The notes under the pieces: model-generated
Database searches by the model: none
The model's input: only the letters and a program-made list of their open reading frames with translations
What the model was told of the DNA's origin: nothing
Made by a program: the position numbers and the translations under genes
DNA from: Rhea pennata
Lineage: Eukaryota; Chordata; Aves; Rheiformes; Rheidae
Assembly: GCF_028389875.1 (NCBI RefSeq)
Contig: NC_084677.1
Span: 11,574,017-11,638,016, forward strand
Reading direction: 5' to 3'
Length of the DNA: 64,000 nt
Part shown: one piece after another, positions 43,220-56,690 of the stretch
Layout of the letters: each line of letters starts with the position of its first letter
Numbering within the stretch: position 1 is the first letter of the stretch

Positions 43220-43303
43220 CTGATGTTCAATATTTTTAGCAGTGATCTGGAGGAAAACATTAAATTATTGCCTATAAAATTGCTAGAGGTTACCAAATTT
43301 GAC
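43220..43303 (+). mobile_element. Fossil CR1/L3-type reverse transcriptase fragment
   Basis: In frame +, 28 codons read LMFNIFSSDLEENIKLLPIK, then LLEVTKFD. This matches the CR1-clade RT block LLFNIFISDLxxxIxxxxxKFADDTK, with the catalytic FADD eroded to LLEV. Old, non-functional. Confidence 0.6.
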
Positions 43304-43679
43304 ATATTATAAAATGACATGCGGTCTCTTGTGCACAGCAACACAAACCACATACCATGAATTGCAGTGGAACAATACAACAATAACATAGCATTTGTCT
43401 GTACTGCTACATCGGGGGGGGGGGGGAACAGTGGGATTTACTTACGGGAACAGTGTATGCTTTGCTGAATAATCTTGGGAATCATGGTAATAGCCACCTG
43501 AATGTGAGCTTCCTGTGTGCTGCTGTTGCTAAATGGATATTACAATCTTTTACCGTCATTGGAGCTACAGGAATCTTTACCGTTTGAGAGGCTGTGCATC
43601 TTGAGGCAACAAACTGTTTTCCAAGATACATTCTGCAGTTAAAATTCAGTTTCTTAATCTTACCATGTTTATTGCATCT

Positions 43680-43731
43680 CTTTTTTTTTCTTTATTGCAT
43701 TTTGCATGTTTTTTTTTTTTTTTTTTTTTTC
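43680..43731. repeat. T-rich low-complexity tract
   Basis: Two long T runs separated by about 20 bases; a G12 run lies at 43,416–43,427. Confidence 0.85.
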
Positions 43732-44299
43732 AAAAGAAAGCAGATGAAATACAGTGCAAATTTCCTCCTGTTTCTTCTGCTCTTCTACTTGTCCAGTAGG
43801 TCTCTCCTTTTCTGGTACAACAGACAAGTTTTATCTCCTGTCCTTTAAATTGTTTCACTTACACTGTAGCTCTGTCTTATCTGCTGCTATCTCTTGCTTG
43901 CTTCCTTTCCCTCCCAATACAAACATACTTTAGTCTCTTTCTTAGTACACCCCATCTTTGGCCCTGTTTACTTCTTGAACTCCTGCCCCATCTCTCTTTC
44001 ATGTTGAAAGTCGTTGAGGGAGCTGCTTGCCTTTGCTGTCTGAAGAGTAGCTCCTCCAGGTTCATCCTAGGTCCTTTCCACACTTGTCCTGACCCCTTGT
44101 ACTCAGTACATTCCCTTCCTCCTTTTTGTCCTGCCAGCTGCCTCTAGTGCTGTTTACTATATTTCTTGTTTTTGAAATCTTACTCTTTCTTGGCTTCTTT
44201 GACTGTTCTCTTCTCATTACCCTTCTGTCTTGTTAATCGTTTTTTCATTTGAAGGTGATCGTTCTCCTTCCAGCTTCTTGTGAGGATTTGCAGGACCCT

Positions 44300-44600
44300 T
44301 CCCTTGGTTTCCTGCTCTTTTCTCCTCTACGTCTTGTTTCTGGATAATCAAATTTGCAAATAATAATTTGAACTATTGTGTATAAGCTGATGACTCACAG
44401 CGTATATTGTCTGTTCCGGATCCAGTACCATCTCTCGCAGTTAAAATGTTGGCTTGTTTAACATCTTAAGAGTGCATAATTATTATCTTAAGCTTAATGA
44501 GTCTAAACCAGAGCTCTTAATGTTGTTTCTACCCTCTGCCTTTCTTGATGTCTGTGGACACACACCAACATCTTGGTTGGTTATTGACAAGAAAATAATT
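44300..44600 (+). mobile_element. Fossil LINE L2-type reverse transcriptase fragment
   Basis: Plus strand. NNNLNYCV is followed by ADDSQRILSVPDP at 44,386–44,424, matching the L2 RT motif (NLNYHCYADDTQLYLSxPP). About 80 nt downstream, KLNESKPELLMLFLPSA (44,492–44,542) matches the L2 block LKLNxSKTELLLFPP. Frameshifts and stops are present, so the element is dead. The pyrimidine-rich block upstream (43.86–44.3 kb) may be part of the same element. Confidence 0.6.
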
Positions 44601-45498
44601 CGATGTTGTAATTTTCTTCAGTTTTCTTTTTAAGAAAGAATGAAGTCATAGAAAAATGACATTAAAAGAGACCACTTGCAATGCAAAAGTATTGGAGTGG
44701 AACACTTTTGCAGTCTTAAAGCTGTGAAATAAATTATGTTTTCCTATACAATATTAATTTTTCTGCTTGAATGCATAGATTTAATCTGATTTTTCTGCAA
44801 GCTTCCTGGGGCTAGCCAGCAGGTAGGATAGCATTTGTGGTGATCAAATGAATCTATATTATATGATATTTTTTTTGCTACCTTTTTGATAAAGTGATAG
44901 TGAGTTATGTGCTTCATTCTTCCTGTAGTTCTTGAATACTTAAGCATGTGCTGTTGAATTGCACTCATATTAGTAAAGAGTTTTGACACATTGACCGTGG
45001 GCTTCATTCACTGAGGATAAAAATAAGTTCTTGGCAGCTACCTCCCTGGGAAAGCCTGTCAACTTATACATTTGTAAGATAGGAATCCTGTGAAAGTGAA
45101 GAACACATGATATTTTACTTTAAGCTGTGCAGAAGCAAAGAAAAAAATGTGTGAACTGCCATGACTGGCATTCCTGAGTTTCTCGCTCTGTGTTCTCTTA
45201 AGCCGTATGTTGTACAGGAAAGACATCTGACTTGGATATTAAAAGTGTATTTAATTATGCCATTGGAATAACTTTAACATCTAGCAAACTTTTAAAAATT
45301 GTATATGACTTCCTCCTTTTAATTCCAACAATTTCATGGGAAAACTTAGTATTGCAGATTTTTTGGACAGCAGTGTTTCCTCTTAGTGGGATAGATGCAC
45401 AAAATCCACTAGAAAACCATGTGTTTTGTGGTCCTCTGAGATTTGCCTGAAGAAGGAAATGGCTTGACCTATTTGGTTGCTATGAAGTAAAAACATTC

Positions 45499-45518
45499 TT
45501 TTTTTTTTGGGGGGGGGG
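45499..45518. repeat. T10–G10 homopolymer junction
   Basis: Ten T followed directly by ten G. Confidence 0.9.
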
Positions 45519-46499
45519 TCAACATCTGTGTTGCATCTATTTCATTACTTTCTGAGGTTCTTAAAACTCATTATTTGATAATGTGAAGCTTTATTAAAAG
45601 AAAATGAAGGGATACATAACTGTTTCCACAATTCAATTGAATTTCTGGTATCTGTTTATACATAGGTGTGATATCAATAGACAGTTTTTCCCATAAAGAT
45701 TAACATGTAAAAAGGCAAGCACCTAAAGGTTTTTGCAGTATTTCCCAGAAAAAAAAATGTATTTGTTGCCTCTCTCTTTCTCATGGGCTCCAATACCAGG
45801 TTCTACAGATTAATTTCTTGTCTGGTCATCTTTTAATTGTCAGATTTGATAGAAACTTGTGGATTAACAGGAAACGTAGCATGCTAGAAGCTTGTGAAAG
45901 CTAAATCCTAATCTCATATAGGATATGGAGTGCTAAGATCTCTCATCCAATTTGTTACCAGGTCAGACTTTGCATTATTTTACTAATTAGCCTCTTTTTC
46001 AGATGTTCTGTTTTTTTTCTTATTATAGAAAGAAATAGTTACCTTATGCCAGAAATGCGGAAGAACTGTAAACTCGATACTGTCATTTAACAACCAAGTG
46101 GAAATTGTACTAACAAGAGTATGTTTTGCTGTAAGACTATTAACTGATAGTTGTTCTTAATTCCATGTGAACGTTCTTCTGTTCAAAACAAGAATTGGGG
46201 ATCAGTTCATTAGTGCAACTTGAAACTGATTTAAAGTCTGACTTTCCCTGCCTTCTCTAAGGGCTCAGGTGAATTTTGAGCTGATGAGGATGCTATCTGT
46301 GGATGTGGGTCCTTCACACAAAAACGGAATACCTTGAGTCCTAAACAAACAAACAAAAAACCCTGTGAAAACCGAGAATGATGAAACACAAGTCGATAGA
46401 AACTGTCTAATGTCCCCAAGTCCTCGCCATCTCCCGTAGCAGTCCCAAATCTTTTGTGTGTCCCCAGCGACATACCACACATCATCATCTTCGCAGTAT

Positions 46500-46680
46500 G
46501 CTATTTCTGGCTCCCCACCCCCTACGCGTTTGCCTGGATAAGTAATGTTATTTCATGCGGCTGGATGGGAGCCGTGCTCGCGCTGATTGGCCAGGTAGGG
46601 GGTACGCGTGCGGATTAACTGGCTGCTGGCTGCCTCTCGGGATACGGGAGAGGCTGAGCAGTAACTGTGGGAATTAATTT
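46500..46680 (+). promoter_or_regulatory. Possible internal promoter/enhancer in CYTH3 intron 1
   Basis: A locally GC- and CpG-richer patch in AT-rich intron. It has an inverted CCAAT box (GATTGG, 46,585–46,590), a GATA site (GATAAG, 46,537–46,542) and two ACGCGT sites at 46,524 and 46,604. It could be an alternative CYTH3 first-exon promoter or an enhancer. No start codon or donor is supported. Confidence 0.35.
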
Positions 46681-47377
46681 TAGAGTCTCTTCTCTGCCCA
46701 GCTACCGATTCTCGCAACGCTTTTTGCAGTATCTACTCTGCAGTCAAATCAGATTGAATTTGACTGGAAGGTTTAAAGTACTTAGGGGGAAGGAGTAGAT
46801 GGGTAGGAAATTAAGTTTATTCTGTCTTGCTTGCTCCCTTGCTCTCACACACATACAAACGGGCAAAAAAAAGGCTGAAAGAATTGGCACAGGCAAGTAG
46901 GGAAATTGCTGCTTACTTTTTTTCTGAGAGGAGCTGTGAGTTGTGATCATTTAATGAGTCACGTCTACGTTTTTATACAACCGCCTCATTAACAGTCGAT
47001 GCATCTTCTAGCGTGAAGATGTGTATTTTGCATTATCTGATTCATACTACAGAACACTTTTCAGGTTGTTTTCTTGTTCGAGACTAAGTTCTCAAAAGTT
47101 TTCATTTGCTGTTACATTTTTGCTTTCATATACTGTAAATACTGTGTTCTTTAATAATGATCTTTATTTAGCTCATAAGCAATATTGTCTGTAGGGTCAA
47201 GTTATAACAAAAAACAGTTCCTGTTGCCTTAATAGGAATCTACATAAGAGGAGGCATCAGCCCAAAGGGGGCATTTATAATTCAATAGCTAACTGCACTG
47301 CATATTACAGAAAAGGACATTGTAATCTCTTGAAGAAGTATAATATTTGCTGGTCAGATTCTGAGCACAATTTTCCT

Positions 47378-47397
47378 TATTTATTTATTTATTTATT
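47378..47397. repeat. (TTTA)n microsatellite
   Basis: About five TTTA units. Confidence 0.9.
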
Positions 47398-47613
47398 CAC
47401 TCCCCTCTCTCTGTCTCATGCTCAGGGAAGTTTGGACTAATGAACTTCCTGCCCAGTCATTCTAATATACCGACAAGGAATTTTCCCACCAGGATGTGTA
47501 CTCTCCCTGGGTACAGTTGTGACCGCTTGCAGATGCAATTTTTGAGTTTGTAAAGCTGCTGCATGTTTTTCTTTCTGTATCTCATAACTGGCCAGCCAGG
47601 GGATGTGGAGGAA

Positions 47614-47616
<3 letters not shown>

Positions 47617-47645
<29 letters not shown>
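47617..47645. repeat. T29 homopolymer with T/C-rich tail
   Basis: Roughly 29 T, then a mixed CT tract to about 47,690. Confidence 0.9.
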
Positions 47646-48953
47646 CTTTCTTTTTCTTTTTTTGTTTTTCTCTTCTCCCCCTCTCCCCAGGAAATTGGGG
47701 TTAAACCAAGTGACGGCTAGAGGAGATGGTGGCTCTCAGGCGGAGAAATTCTGCTCCTGTGTGAAGAATCCCACAGATTAAATGCGTTCTCTGACCATGA
47801 AACTTCGATTGCAAACAGGATGGGCTTGGTTTTGCGTAGCACCTTTTGGAATCCGTCTCGAGAAGGCTAAATGAACCTGACCCCTTTCTTAAACGTGTAA
47901 AGTGCTCAGCCATTTGTGATCGCCTACACGGGGAACTACTGTGTACAAACCTGATGATCCAGTTACTGCTCCAGATCCTTGCACTGTGTATGAGGCTGAT
48001 GAGCCATTTTAATACATCTGTGCAGTTTATTCCTTGGGGCAGATGAATATGGGCCTATGTATTGTTTTGTGTTTTTTTTTTCCTTTTTTTCTTTTTCTTA
48101 TTTGTGGTTCCTTTATTTTTTATTTATATATTTATTTATTTTTAACTGAAAGATTTCTGCTTCAGACCCATCCAAAACCAATACTTTAATATTTCAGGAA
48201 TATACCTTCAAGAGTCTCTGTTAGGCTGAAGCAAACCTTAGTTTTGTCTTGCATTTCTAACCCCATACTAGTTGGGGAAAACTCATTTTTCACTGGTTAT
48301 TAGTTGCATAGATGCTGAAACGGCTAGTTGGCATTGTGCAAGTATGAGTTTATAGTCCCAGTAACCTCTTGACTTTAAAGAACCTTGTAATTTAATTCAC
48401 TCTTCTGCAAGTCAGTTTTGACATATCGCTTGTTTAGTTATCCAGCTTACTGTATTATGTACCTGCAGCGTTTTTTAAGTTGCATCCCGCATTCGTCTGG
48501 GGACAAGGAGAACATCTGGGCTTGTTTTCCTGCAGTCTCCTGTCGCTTGTGCTGCTATTCCTGAATTGCACTTTATAGAGAAACTGCTTCTGAAATGGAA
48601 GTTGAAACTAGTAGGCAGTGTTAGTCAGATACAGAGTTTGGAGAAATGACTATTGTGTCTAGGAAACCGATTGCAACCACAGAGGGGAGAGTTTAAAAGG
48701 TTTCAGGTATTTGACTAGTTTGTTGTTCCTTAGTGTAGGGGACCCTACCTGGTTCTGTAAGCTGGGAACCTCAAGTTGACTCTCCTGTTTATTATGTGAG
48801 ATCAGCTTTTCTAGGCAGTTTGTGACATTTCAGCTTGCTGTGGATGTTTCAGTAAGAACAGACAAATAAAGCATACAGAGTGGATTTTTTGGGGGGGCTG
48901 TAAGAAGTGGATTTTTGTGCATTAAATACAGTAACTTAAATGAGAGGAAGCTT

Positions 48954-49004
48954 CCCCCCCCCCCGAGTGTTTTTTTTCCTCTCTCTCCCCCCCCCCTTTT
49001 TTTT
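48954..49004. repeat. C-run and T-run cluster
   Basis: C11 at about 48,954, then C10 followed directly by T8 at 48,987–49,004. Confidence 0.9.
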
Positions 49005-52000
49005 AATCAAAATACTTCTAACTTTCTTCACTCTCATTTTGTGCAATGTTAGTTGGAAAAGTTGCAATGTTTAGTCTTGGTCTTGTACCAATAAATGACT
49101 TAAGTCTCACATGAATGTTTTAAAAGATTAGGTGATATTTTATAAGAGCAAACAGAAAAAGGCTGGTTTAAATCCTTCCGTCTGTGAATTCACTGATATC
49201 CTAAGGATAAAATGACACATTATGTCATTTTTCTTATTTTGCTTAATACTTAATTTCCCCTTGCATCTTCTACCTGTGTTGGAAGCCTGAAAAGGTAACT
49301 TGTATTATGAAGGGGAAAGGTTGGATGAAATTGGTAATCCAAATTAAATACAAATAATACTCTAAAGTTTATGGAGCCTGTGGGTGGATGAACTTGGCAG
49401 ATATATCCTTTGTGGTATGTTAGACTTGAAAGACCATATGGAGCTGATTATTTTCTGGCATTCTGTAGTAAAGGTTTTGAAAGAGGAAAAAATGCCTTTT
49501 TTTTTTTTTTTTTTGAAAAGGATGAAAAATTGGAAGTGCAAATTCAATTTTCATTGAATGGTAAACGTTTGTTGTAGTACCATATGGAAAAACAATATAT
49601 TCAAAATCAAGCTACCAAAAGAAGTTCTCCTACTGTTTTCCTATTGGCTCTCTTGTTTTGTGAACATAGCCAAAGATCCTATGCAGCTGGGACTAATACA
49701 GGATCCAGCTGTAGCTTTTTTATTGTTGTTCAGATGTCCGGTGATGGTCAAATCTAAGTTATTGTGTGGAAATTCAGTAAAGGAAAAGGGTAGGGTGGGA
49801 AAAAAAGTGACTCTCTGTAAAAATATTCCAGTAAAAGCAACAGGAACTAGGAGTATCCATTTCAGAACTCTGCCATAAATCCCATCCTGAAATATTTAAA
49901 CGCCTTCGGATTTTGTTTTAGACTTTAAGTCATACAAGAATTCTTGTTTTATTTTTTTAAACAGGAATAAAGTTAAGTAATTGGAATGGGAAGGTGACCA
50001 TACTTTTAGATTATTTACGAAAGAAGAAATCAGTTGATCATTCATAGTGCAACACTGTAATTAAAATGAAATTCTTTACTCTTTTTAAGGTATTGGTACA
50101 ATATGTAGTGCTGCAAAGTGGAATCCATAGAACAAATTTGACTTTATGAGCTTAATTTATACTCTGTTTCGGTAGTTTCTTTTTTTTCCACAGAGCCTAG
50201 GTAGGTAAGGAGTGAAGAGTGCTAGTATTTCTTTTTTTCCCCTCAGAGTTTGGTTTACTTTGGATATATTTTGTCCTCCTAACTCTGTAGAAGATGGTTT
50301 GGATTGAGATTGAACATTCTGAGTTCAATTAATTCGCATTCAGATACACTGAACGTGAGAACATCTAATGACAGTCAAAATAATGGATCCTTTTCTTATT
50401 TCATTTCAAAACTTTTTTTTTTCTGTGTTAAAAAGGCCAGATTTCTCAGTTTTCTTTATAATTGTAGCCTGTTTCTTAATTGCTTGAGATTAATGGTACA
50501 GAAGTAGAAATGCACTGTCCTTTAAGACTCTGCTTCTTTTCTAGATCTTCCTTTCAGATGTAATTTGCAGATGGAATCCATCAAGTGACTACCCAAATGT
50601 CACAATTGTATTACTGAGTCTTTAATTTTCAATACAGTACTCATCAATTTGTGATTATGCTAGTCAAAGTAATAAGATTAAAAATAACAATATACAAATT
50701 ATAGGTCTGAAGTGATTGGAAGAGCTAGCTTGAAATAACATAAGCTATTTATATTTATCAATTATAGTGAAAGGAATTTTAAACATAACTACAGTCCAGA
50801 GCACAGTCCTGGAAAGTGTTAATGTATTCATTTACACTCGCCTTAGTTCATTGTTGATATTAACTCTTCTATTAGGGGAAAAAAAAGGAACAGAAAAAAG
50901 ATTTGTGGCCAGTCTGTTGGCTTGGCAGATAGCCTGGCACTTTGCCCCACAGAACTAAAACTTAAGAGGAACAACAATTTATTTTCCTTCCTGAGCTAGT
51001 ACGAGCTGATCTGTGACTTCAAAGTGGAAGTGAAAAGTGGACAAAACAGTATGCTTCGTAGGCGTGACACTTCTCACACGAATTAATTGGAATATAAAAT
51101 TTTCTGCAGTTGGTATAGCTGTGTGAAATGTAATAGCTTTCAATGAGAGTTCTTGAACTTGGTCGCCAATATGAGCTGTAAGAATGGGGAGGTTTTGTTG
51201 CAGTGACAGGACTGCTGCTGTCTATGGATGAGTTGTAATTAATAACAGTTGATTTTTATTTGCATCATGACTGAATTAACTTCCTATCAGTATGTGTCTT
51301 GTGAACCTGCAGCCAAATTTTTATTTTTTTGATTGGCATTTTCCTCTAGGTCTCTTAATGTGGCTTTTTCCCCCCTTCTGTTTAATGAAGGGAATGACAA
51401 CACTTATTTCGCTATGTTGCCCCATCAGCCATTTATATTGTATAGCTATGTTCTGCCTTGATTGAGATTGTTTCCTCTCCCAAACACCCCTATATTTGTT
51501 TTTTAATACCTTATTTCAATTTGTTACAAGGCAAATAGTTTACTTTTCCTCTTTTTTGTCATTACAGCAATTAAATAAGCAGATCCTTCATTTCATCTTT
51601 GTTCTCCAAGAATAGTATTTTAAGGCCTTTCTTCCAGTTTTTAAGGGTTCTGATCTTTACTTGAAATGTTCAAGAGCCTAAAGGAATCATTTTCAGTATG
51701 ACTGCCTTGACGTGCAGATCAAGAATCTAACTTAAAGTGCATTTTGCAAAATTGGGTTTATGTAGACTCTGCCTATGTCAAAGGCCATTAAAATTCAGCA
51801 ACTGGAGTAAGAAACTTCGTTTGAAAATTTACTTTAAGATGGTTAGCTTAATTCATGATATATTTAAAGGAAATTCGGAGAATACATGGTGCCTAGGGAA
51901 TAAAATCTACAAGCTAAATAGAAGAAAGTAATTTGATAATGTCTTGAATCACTGAGACAGATACTGCCATGCTATTTAACTGTTGCCATATTATATTATT

Positions 52001-55000
52001 TTCTGGAGCTCAAATGGATTTGTGAGATATTTGCAAATATGAAAGGATAACGTAAAAAGGTCCTTCTCACATCTGAGAAATAAAAGCATGATAATTCTAG
52101 CAATGTTTTAGCTTTTTACAGCCTTTATTTTGCGTTACAATGGAATGGTTTCATTCTGAACAAATACTTGTTAGCCTGAAAGCATTTTCTTGTATTTGAA
52201 TTTTGAATAATCAAATGACTCAATGAAAGTGGCTTAATTTGTGTTATACTAGACATAGAGTAACATAGAATATGTGCATACAATAAATGTTTTCAACTAA
52301 GCAGTTGTCTTCCTTTCCTTTCTACTCCCTCGTGGCTGCAAGTTCATCAGCTTCTGCTGCGGTATGTGACTTCCTCTCGAGACTTTCTGGAACAGAGCAA
52401 GCACAGTGGTAGCATGCATTAATGAACAATGTGGTGATTATTTTCTGTGGGACTGTATAAGTTGTCATTTTCCATAGCCATTAATTCCTATGGCAACTAT
52501 GTCATCTATTTAGTGTGCACACATTGTATGCCCCATGCAAAGTTGCATGCTCCAGTATTTAGTGAAAATGTTGACGTCACCATTAGATCAGTAGAAAATA
52601 TTTTTGGGTCTCATTAATGACCAAATTGATGTTTAAAGCAGGAAGCTTGTGATGAGATTTAATTTGCATAAGTTCTTAGCTAGGATAATAAGAGGTGGCT
52701 TGAATTCCATTTATAGTTAGTTTATAATTAATTACATTTTTCTTTTTTTTTCCATTTCTTTTTCTTTTTAAATACAACCACAGAAGAATTCAGGCAAAAG
52801 TAATGAGGAGCTTCAATTTGTCTTAGCACTTGTAAGCCTTCACAATAAAATATTTATAGTCAGATCTAACAGGATCTAGCAGCCTGATATAAATTTGTCT
52901 GACATAGCAGTATTTGTTGACCTTTATTTCTTTTAGAGATCACAGTGTAATCTTTCAGAACTAGTTATGAACGTTTGGAAGTATTGGCTAAACATCTGTT
53001 GCCTCAGTTGGATATGGCACTCAGATGTTGTGGTCAAACTTCAAAGTTTAAGGTCCAATTTGTTAAGATATTGAAGAGATGGTAGGGCAGATACTGTAAC
53101 TGGAAAACTGTAGAGCTCGTTTTTTCATAGAGCAGACTGTAGACCACTTTCTATCTAGGTGTACGCTGTCAGAATTAGATGACTATTAGTGATGAAAGTT
53201 TATGCTTAAAACTGCCACCATTGTTATTACCAAGCAGTTTTCCCCAAGTTTTCTCAAAGTTTGTCTTTGTATAACAAAAGCTCATGCCAGGCAGAGTACT
53301 GGCTCCAAAGAGGGAGATTAGCTCTGCAGAAACTTGCTTAGCGGAGGCTAAATGTAACTGCTTGTCCTGTGGCACTGGTATCTGCACTTAAGAAGCTGTG
53401 ATTTGCTGTAGGTTTTACTCTTTTAGAAAAAGTGATACTGTTATTACCTTTGAGGTAGTGTTAACAGAACTAAAGCATTTGGTCCCAGTCAGTTGTTTCT
53501 CAATCAAAAAAAAAAAAAAAAGTTTGCTATTTGGGCATGGTTGAAGGAAATAGAAATCTGAGTAAGAATGTTTATAAACATATATAGGGCCAGCAGGAGC
53601 TGGTGGGTATGGAAGGAGTTTGCAGGTGAGGGTTGAATGCCAGTTAATTAATTGGAGATTTAAAATCTTTCTCTCTTCGATTTCAGGAGAAATGCTGAAT
53701 TTTGAAATCTCCAAGTATGATGCACTGAGAGTAATATTGCTTTTATCTTTTTAGACAGAAATTGTAATGAGAAGCAAGTTATTTCTTGTTCAGTACCTAA
53801 CTGAGAAAAACGATTAAATTATTTGAAACTAAAGAACAAAAAATGATAGTATCTACTTAGGTTGTTTTTTTCATTGATCTCTGGAAGGAATGCAGTGATT
53901 TTTGCCAGTGACTAGGAAGGGACAAAACAGCTTACAAAGGGTATTGAAACACTTTAGCAGATCTAACTGAAATTATTAGGAAAATTTTAAGTAGGGAAAA
54001 TGTATTTATTCAAACTTGTTTTTGATTAGAATGCTGGTGGGAGTACTTAAAATATGCATTTTTTTTCTTTTTGTAACATAGAACTTATTTCCATACTTAC
54101 AACATATGCTTAGATTCTTTGTTTATCTGCTTTATTTTCGAAGCATATTGAACCAGCCTGGGTATAAACTACTGGTAGTGTTTGGTGAAGTGAAGAACAG
54201 AAGACCAGGGTGTTAATCTTAAAACAACTGGATTCGTCCACCCAGGGAACTTTCTGTCAGTGGACCAAGTAAAAAAGCTCTTTTCTATCTGCCTTTGAGA
54301 CCTGTCAAACTAATTGTTCAGTGGTATAATGACAAGCAACATTTTGCAAATGCTAAAGATGTCCTTTTATAAAGAATCTAGAAATGCTTTACAGGCTTAA
54401 ACTAAGCCTTACTGTTCCTACGCTAAGAAAACTGAATAAATTCCTGATGTCTTTTAGTGCCTTGGGCTGCAGGGCACTTTGCCCATAGGGCTGTTGGTGC
54501 AATATCAAGAAGCTGGTACAGTCCAAGTCTAAGCTGACCAAAAGAACAAAACTTATTACCTATAGTGTATTTCTCTCCCAGTGTTGTTGTCTGCTGGTCA
54601 ACAGTTTCCCCAGCAGGTATCAATGTTACCTTTTTGGATGGGGCTGCAGGAACCGACTTCGATGGTTTACACGCCATAAGGCCACTGTGCATTTTGGCAT
54701 TCATCTTTCCGAGCTAAAACTGATTCAGAGGAAAGTAAATACTACTCTTTTCAAGCAGTTATTTAGTAGATGGGTCATCCTGGCATGGCATTCTGTAGGT
54801 GCTGTTTGGAGACTGTTAAGGTTCAGTCAGAGAATTATTACTTCCAAAGTGAGCTTTGACTCTACCTCTGTTATCATGTAGCTGATCTTGGAAACTGTAT
54901 AAATGGAAAGCTTCTGCAATAAATACTGCGTCTGAAATCCAGCTCCAAAGCCAAGTCAGGCAGGGATGGGGGGAAAGGGAAAGATAAGCTTTCCCGTGCA

Positions 55001-56579
55001 TGTTGTGAAAACTAGATTTGTAGCCTTCAGAAAGGGCCAGCAGTCATAAGTAACCGACTACTGCTCTCCGCTAATGAGCGGAGCACAGAGAGCAGCTCCC
55101 TTACTGCCAAGAATAGATGTTACTGGAAATTCGTGACAGAAAGACTTGCTGCACGCCGAATGTTTTGCAGGGAATGTGGTGGGTCTGATGAGCTGTGCCT
55201 GAATCCAAAGCAGGAGTTGAAGGTATTGCTGGCGAGTGGCTGCGGGCCTGGGCCCCAACACTCCCCTGCAGCTGCTCGGGGACATTCCTGTCAGTTTTCC
55301 ATGCTGCTACTAGAAGGGATCTGACAGGAATGTCAGATACTACACTGGGGTGTTGGCTTCTCAAGCCTTTTTCCAGGGTTTATCCCAGGAAAAAATGTAG
55401 GAGCAAGCCAACTAACCATTTCTTCTCCCCAGTAACTGAGGGTGCTGTGGGAAGCACGGCACAAAGTGCAAAGCTGAAACACAATGCTATAAAATCTCTT
55501 CTTTTCGTAACATCATTTCAAAACACTGAAGGGATCAGTGTAATCTTGTTTGTTTCTTCCTCGCCCAGGAGAAGTTGGAATAATTCCTGTTTTCAGAGGG
55601 AGTTGTCCCATCCTTGGTCCAAGAAGCTTGGCTTCTGGAGCTGAAAGCTGTCTAGATTGGAAGCAAGACGTTTATGATTAGACCAGTTGCTCATAGGAAT
55701 TACTGGGAGTTGTGTGCCAGTGGGAGATGGAGTACAGCCAAATTAACTTCTGAAATAGAAGCTTCTGTCTTTGGTGCCTTGAATACCCAAGGCATTCAGG
55801 ACCTCTGCCTGCTTTCCTTTTCTTGCATACGTATTCCTAGGCGTTTCTGGTAGAGAGAAAGGGCTCTGTTCCTGCTTAATGAAGGAAGAGAAGCTGACAG
55901 AGGAGGATATGCTTTAGTCTCAGTAATTTACACTTCTTTGCTTCACTCTCCTCTCTGCAGAGTTGCTAGGAGTCATCCTGTATCTTCTGAAGAGTATATA
56001 CAGCCAAATTCTGTTCAGTGGTAGTAGTAGCTCAAGGCATCCAGCTTCCCTCTGTGTACTGTCTCCCGTTGGCTTGATGATCTTCCCCCTGTGCTGCGTG
56101 CTGGTTGCTGCAGAGCACATGCTGGATCACTTCTGCGGCCTTAGGGGAGGATGACAGTGATGATGATTGATGACCTGGAGGTGGTCAAGTTGCAGAGTGA
56201 AAACTCTCCATCATGCAATTACAGTTAGAGATAGGCATAAAAAGCAGATCCTTGTTTTAGAGAGAGTTTCTGTGCAAAGAATTCAGATAGAGATTTACGA
56301 CCTTCCCTTTTTCGAGTTTAAATCTTACAGCTTGATATTTTGATTGTGGAGGGGAAAGGAATTTGTCTTTTTGAAGCAAGTACTAGTGTAAAATAACTTG
56401 TTCTAAGTTCACTTCTTTATTCTTATTATTTCCAGTAACACTGTTTATTAATTTTACAACTCCTTTCAGATGATAGTCACCAGCTGCCCTGTTACCTACA
56501 TAAAGGCTGCTCATAGGCCCAAAGATCAGTTAATATCCCAGAAATATAGCCACTTGTGTCACAAACTCTAAAATTGTCA

Positions 56580-56690
56580 ACATTTTTCCATTTTGTGTGA
56601 AATGGGAATACAGTGCAACTCACAAAGGCAGGTGTTGTTTGCTAAGTTTCTGTCCTGGATTTGAACTAGAAAATATTTTCATGCTATGTA
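56580..56690 (+). repeat. Possible MIR-type SINE remnant
   Basis: The segment CCATTTTGTGTGAAATGGGA followed by ATACAG and ACTCACAAAGG resembles the 3' MIR region (catctgtgaaatggg…ctcacaggg). Short and diverged. Confidence 0.35.

Noticed and set aside
49558-49878. 106-codon plus ORF in CYTH3 intron 1
   Set aside because: Starts at GTG, not ATG, and resembles no family I know; likely chance or old repeat.
55195-55644. 149-codon plus ORF in CYTH3 intron 1
   Set aside because: No recognisable domain, low-complexity composition, no splice or promoter support.
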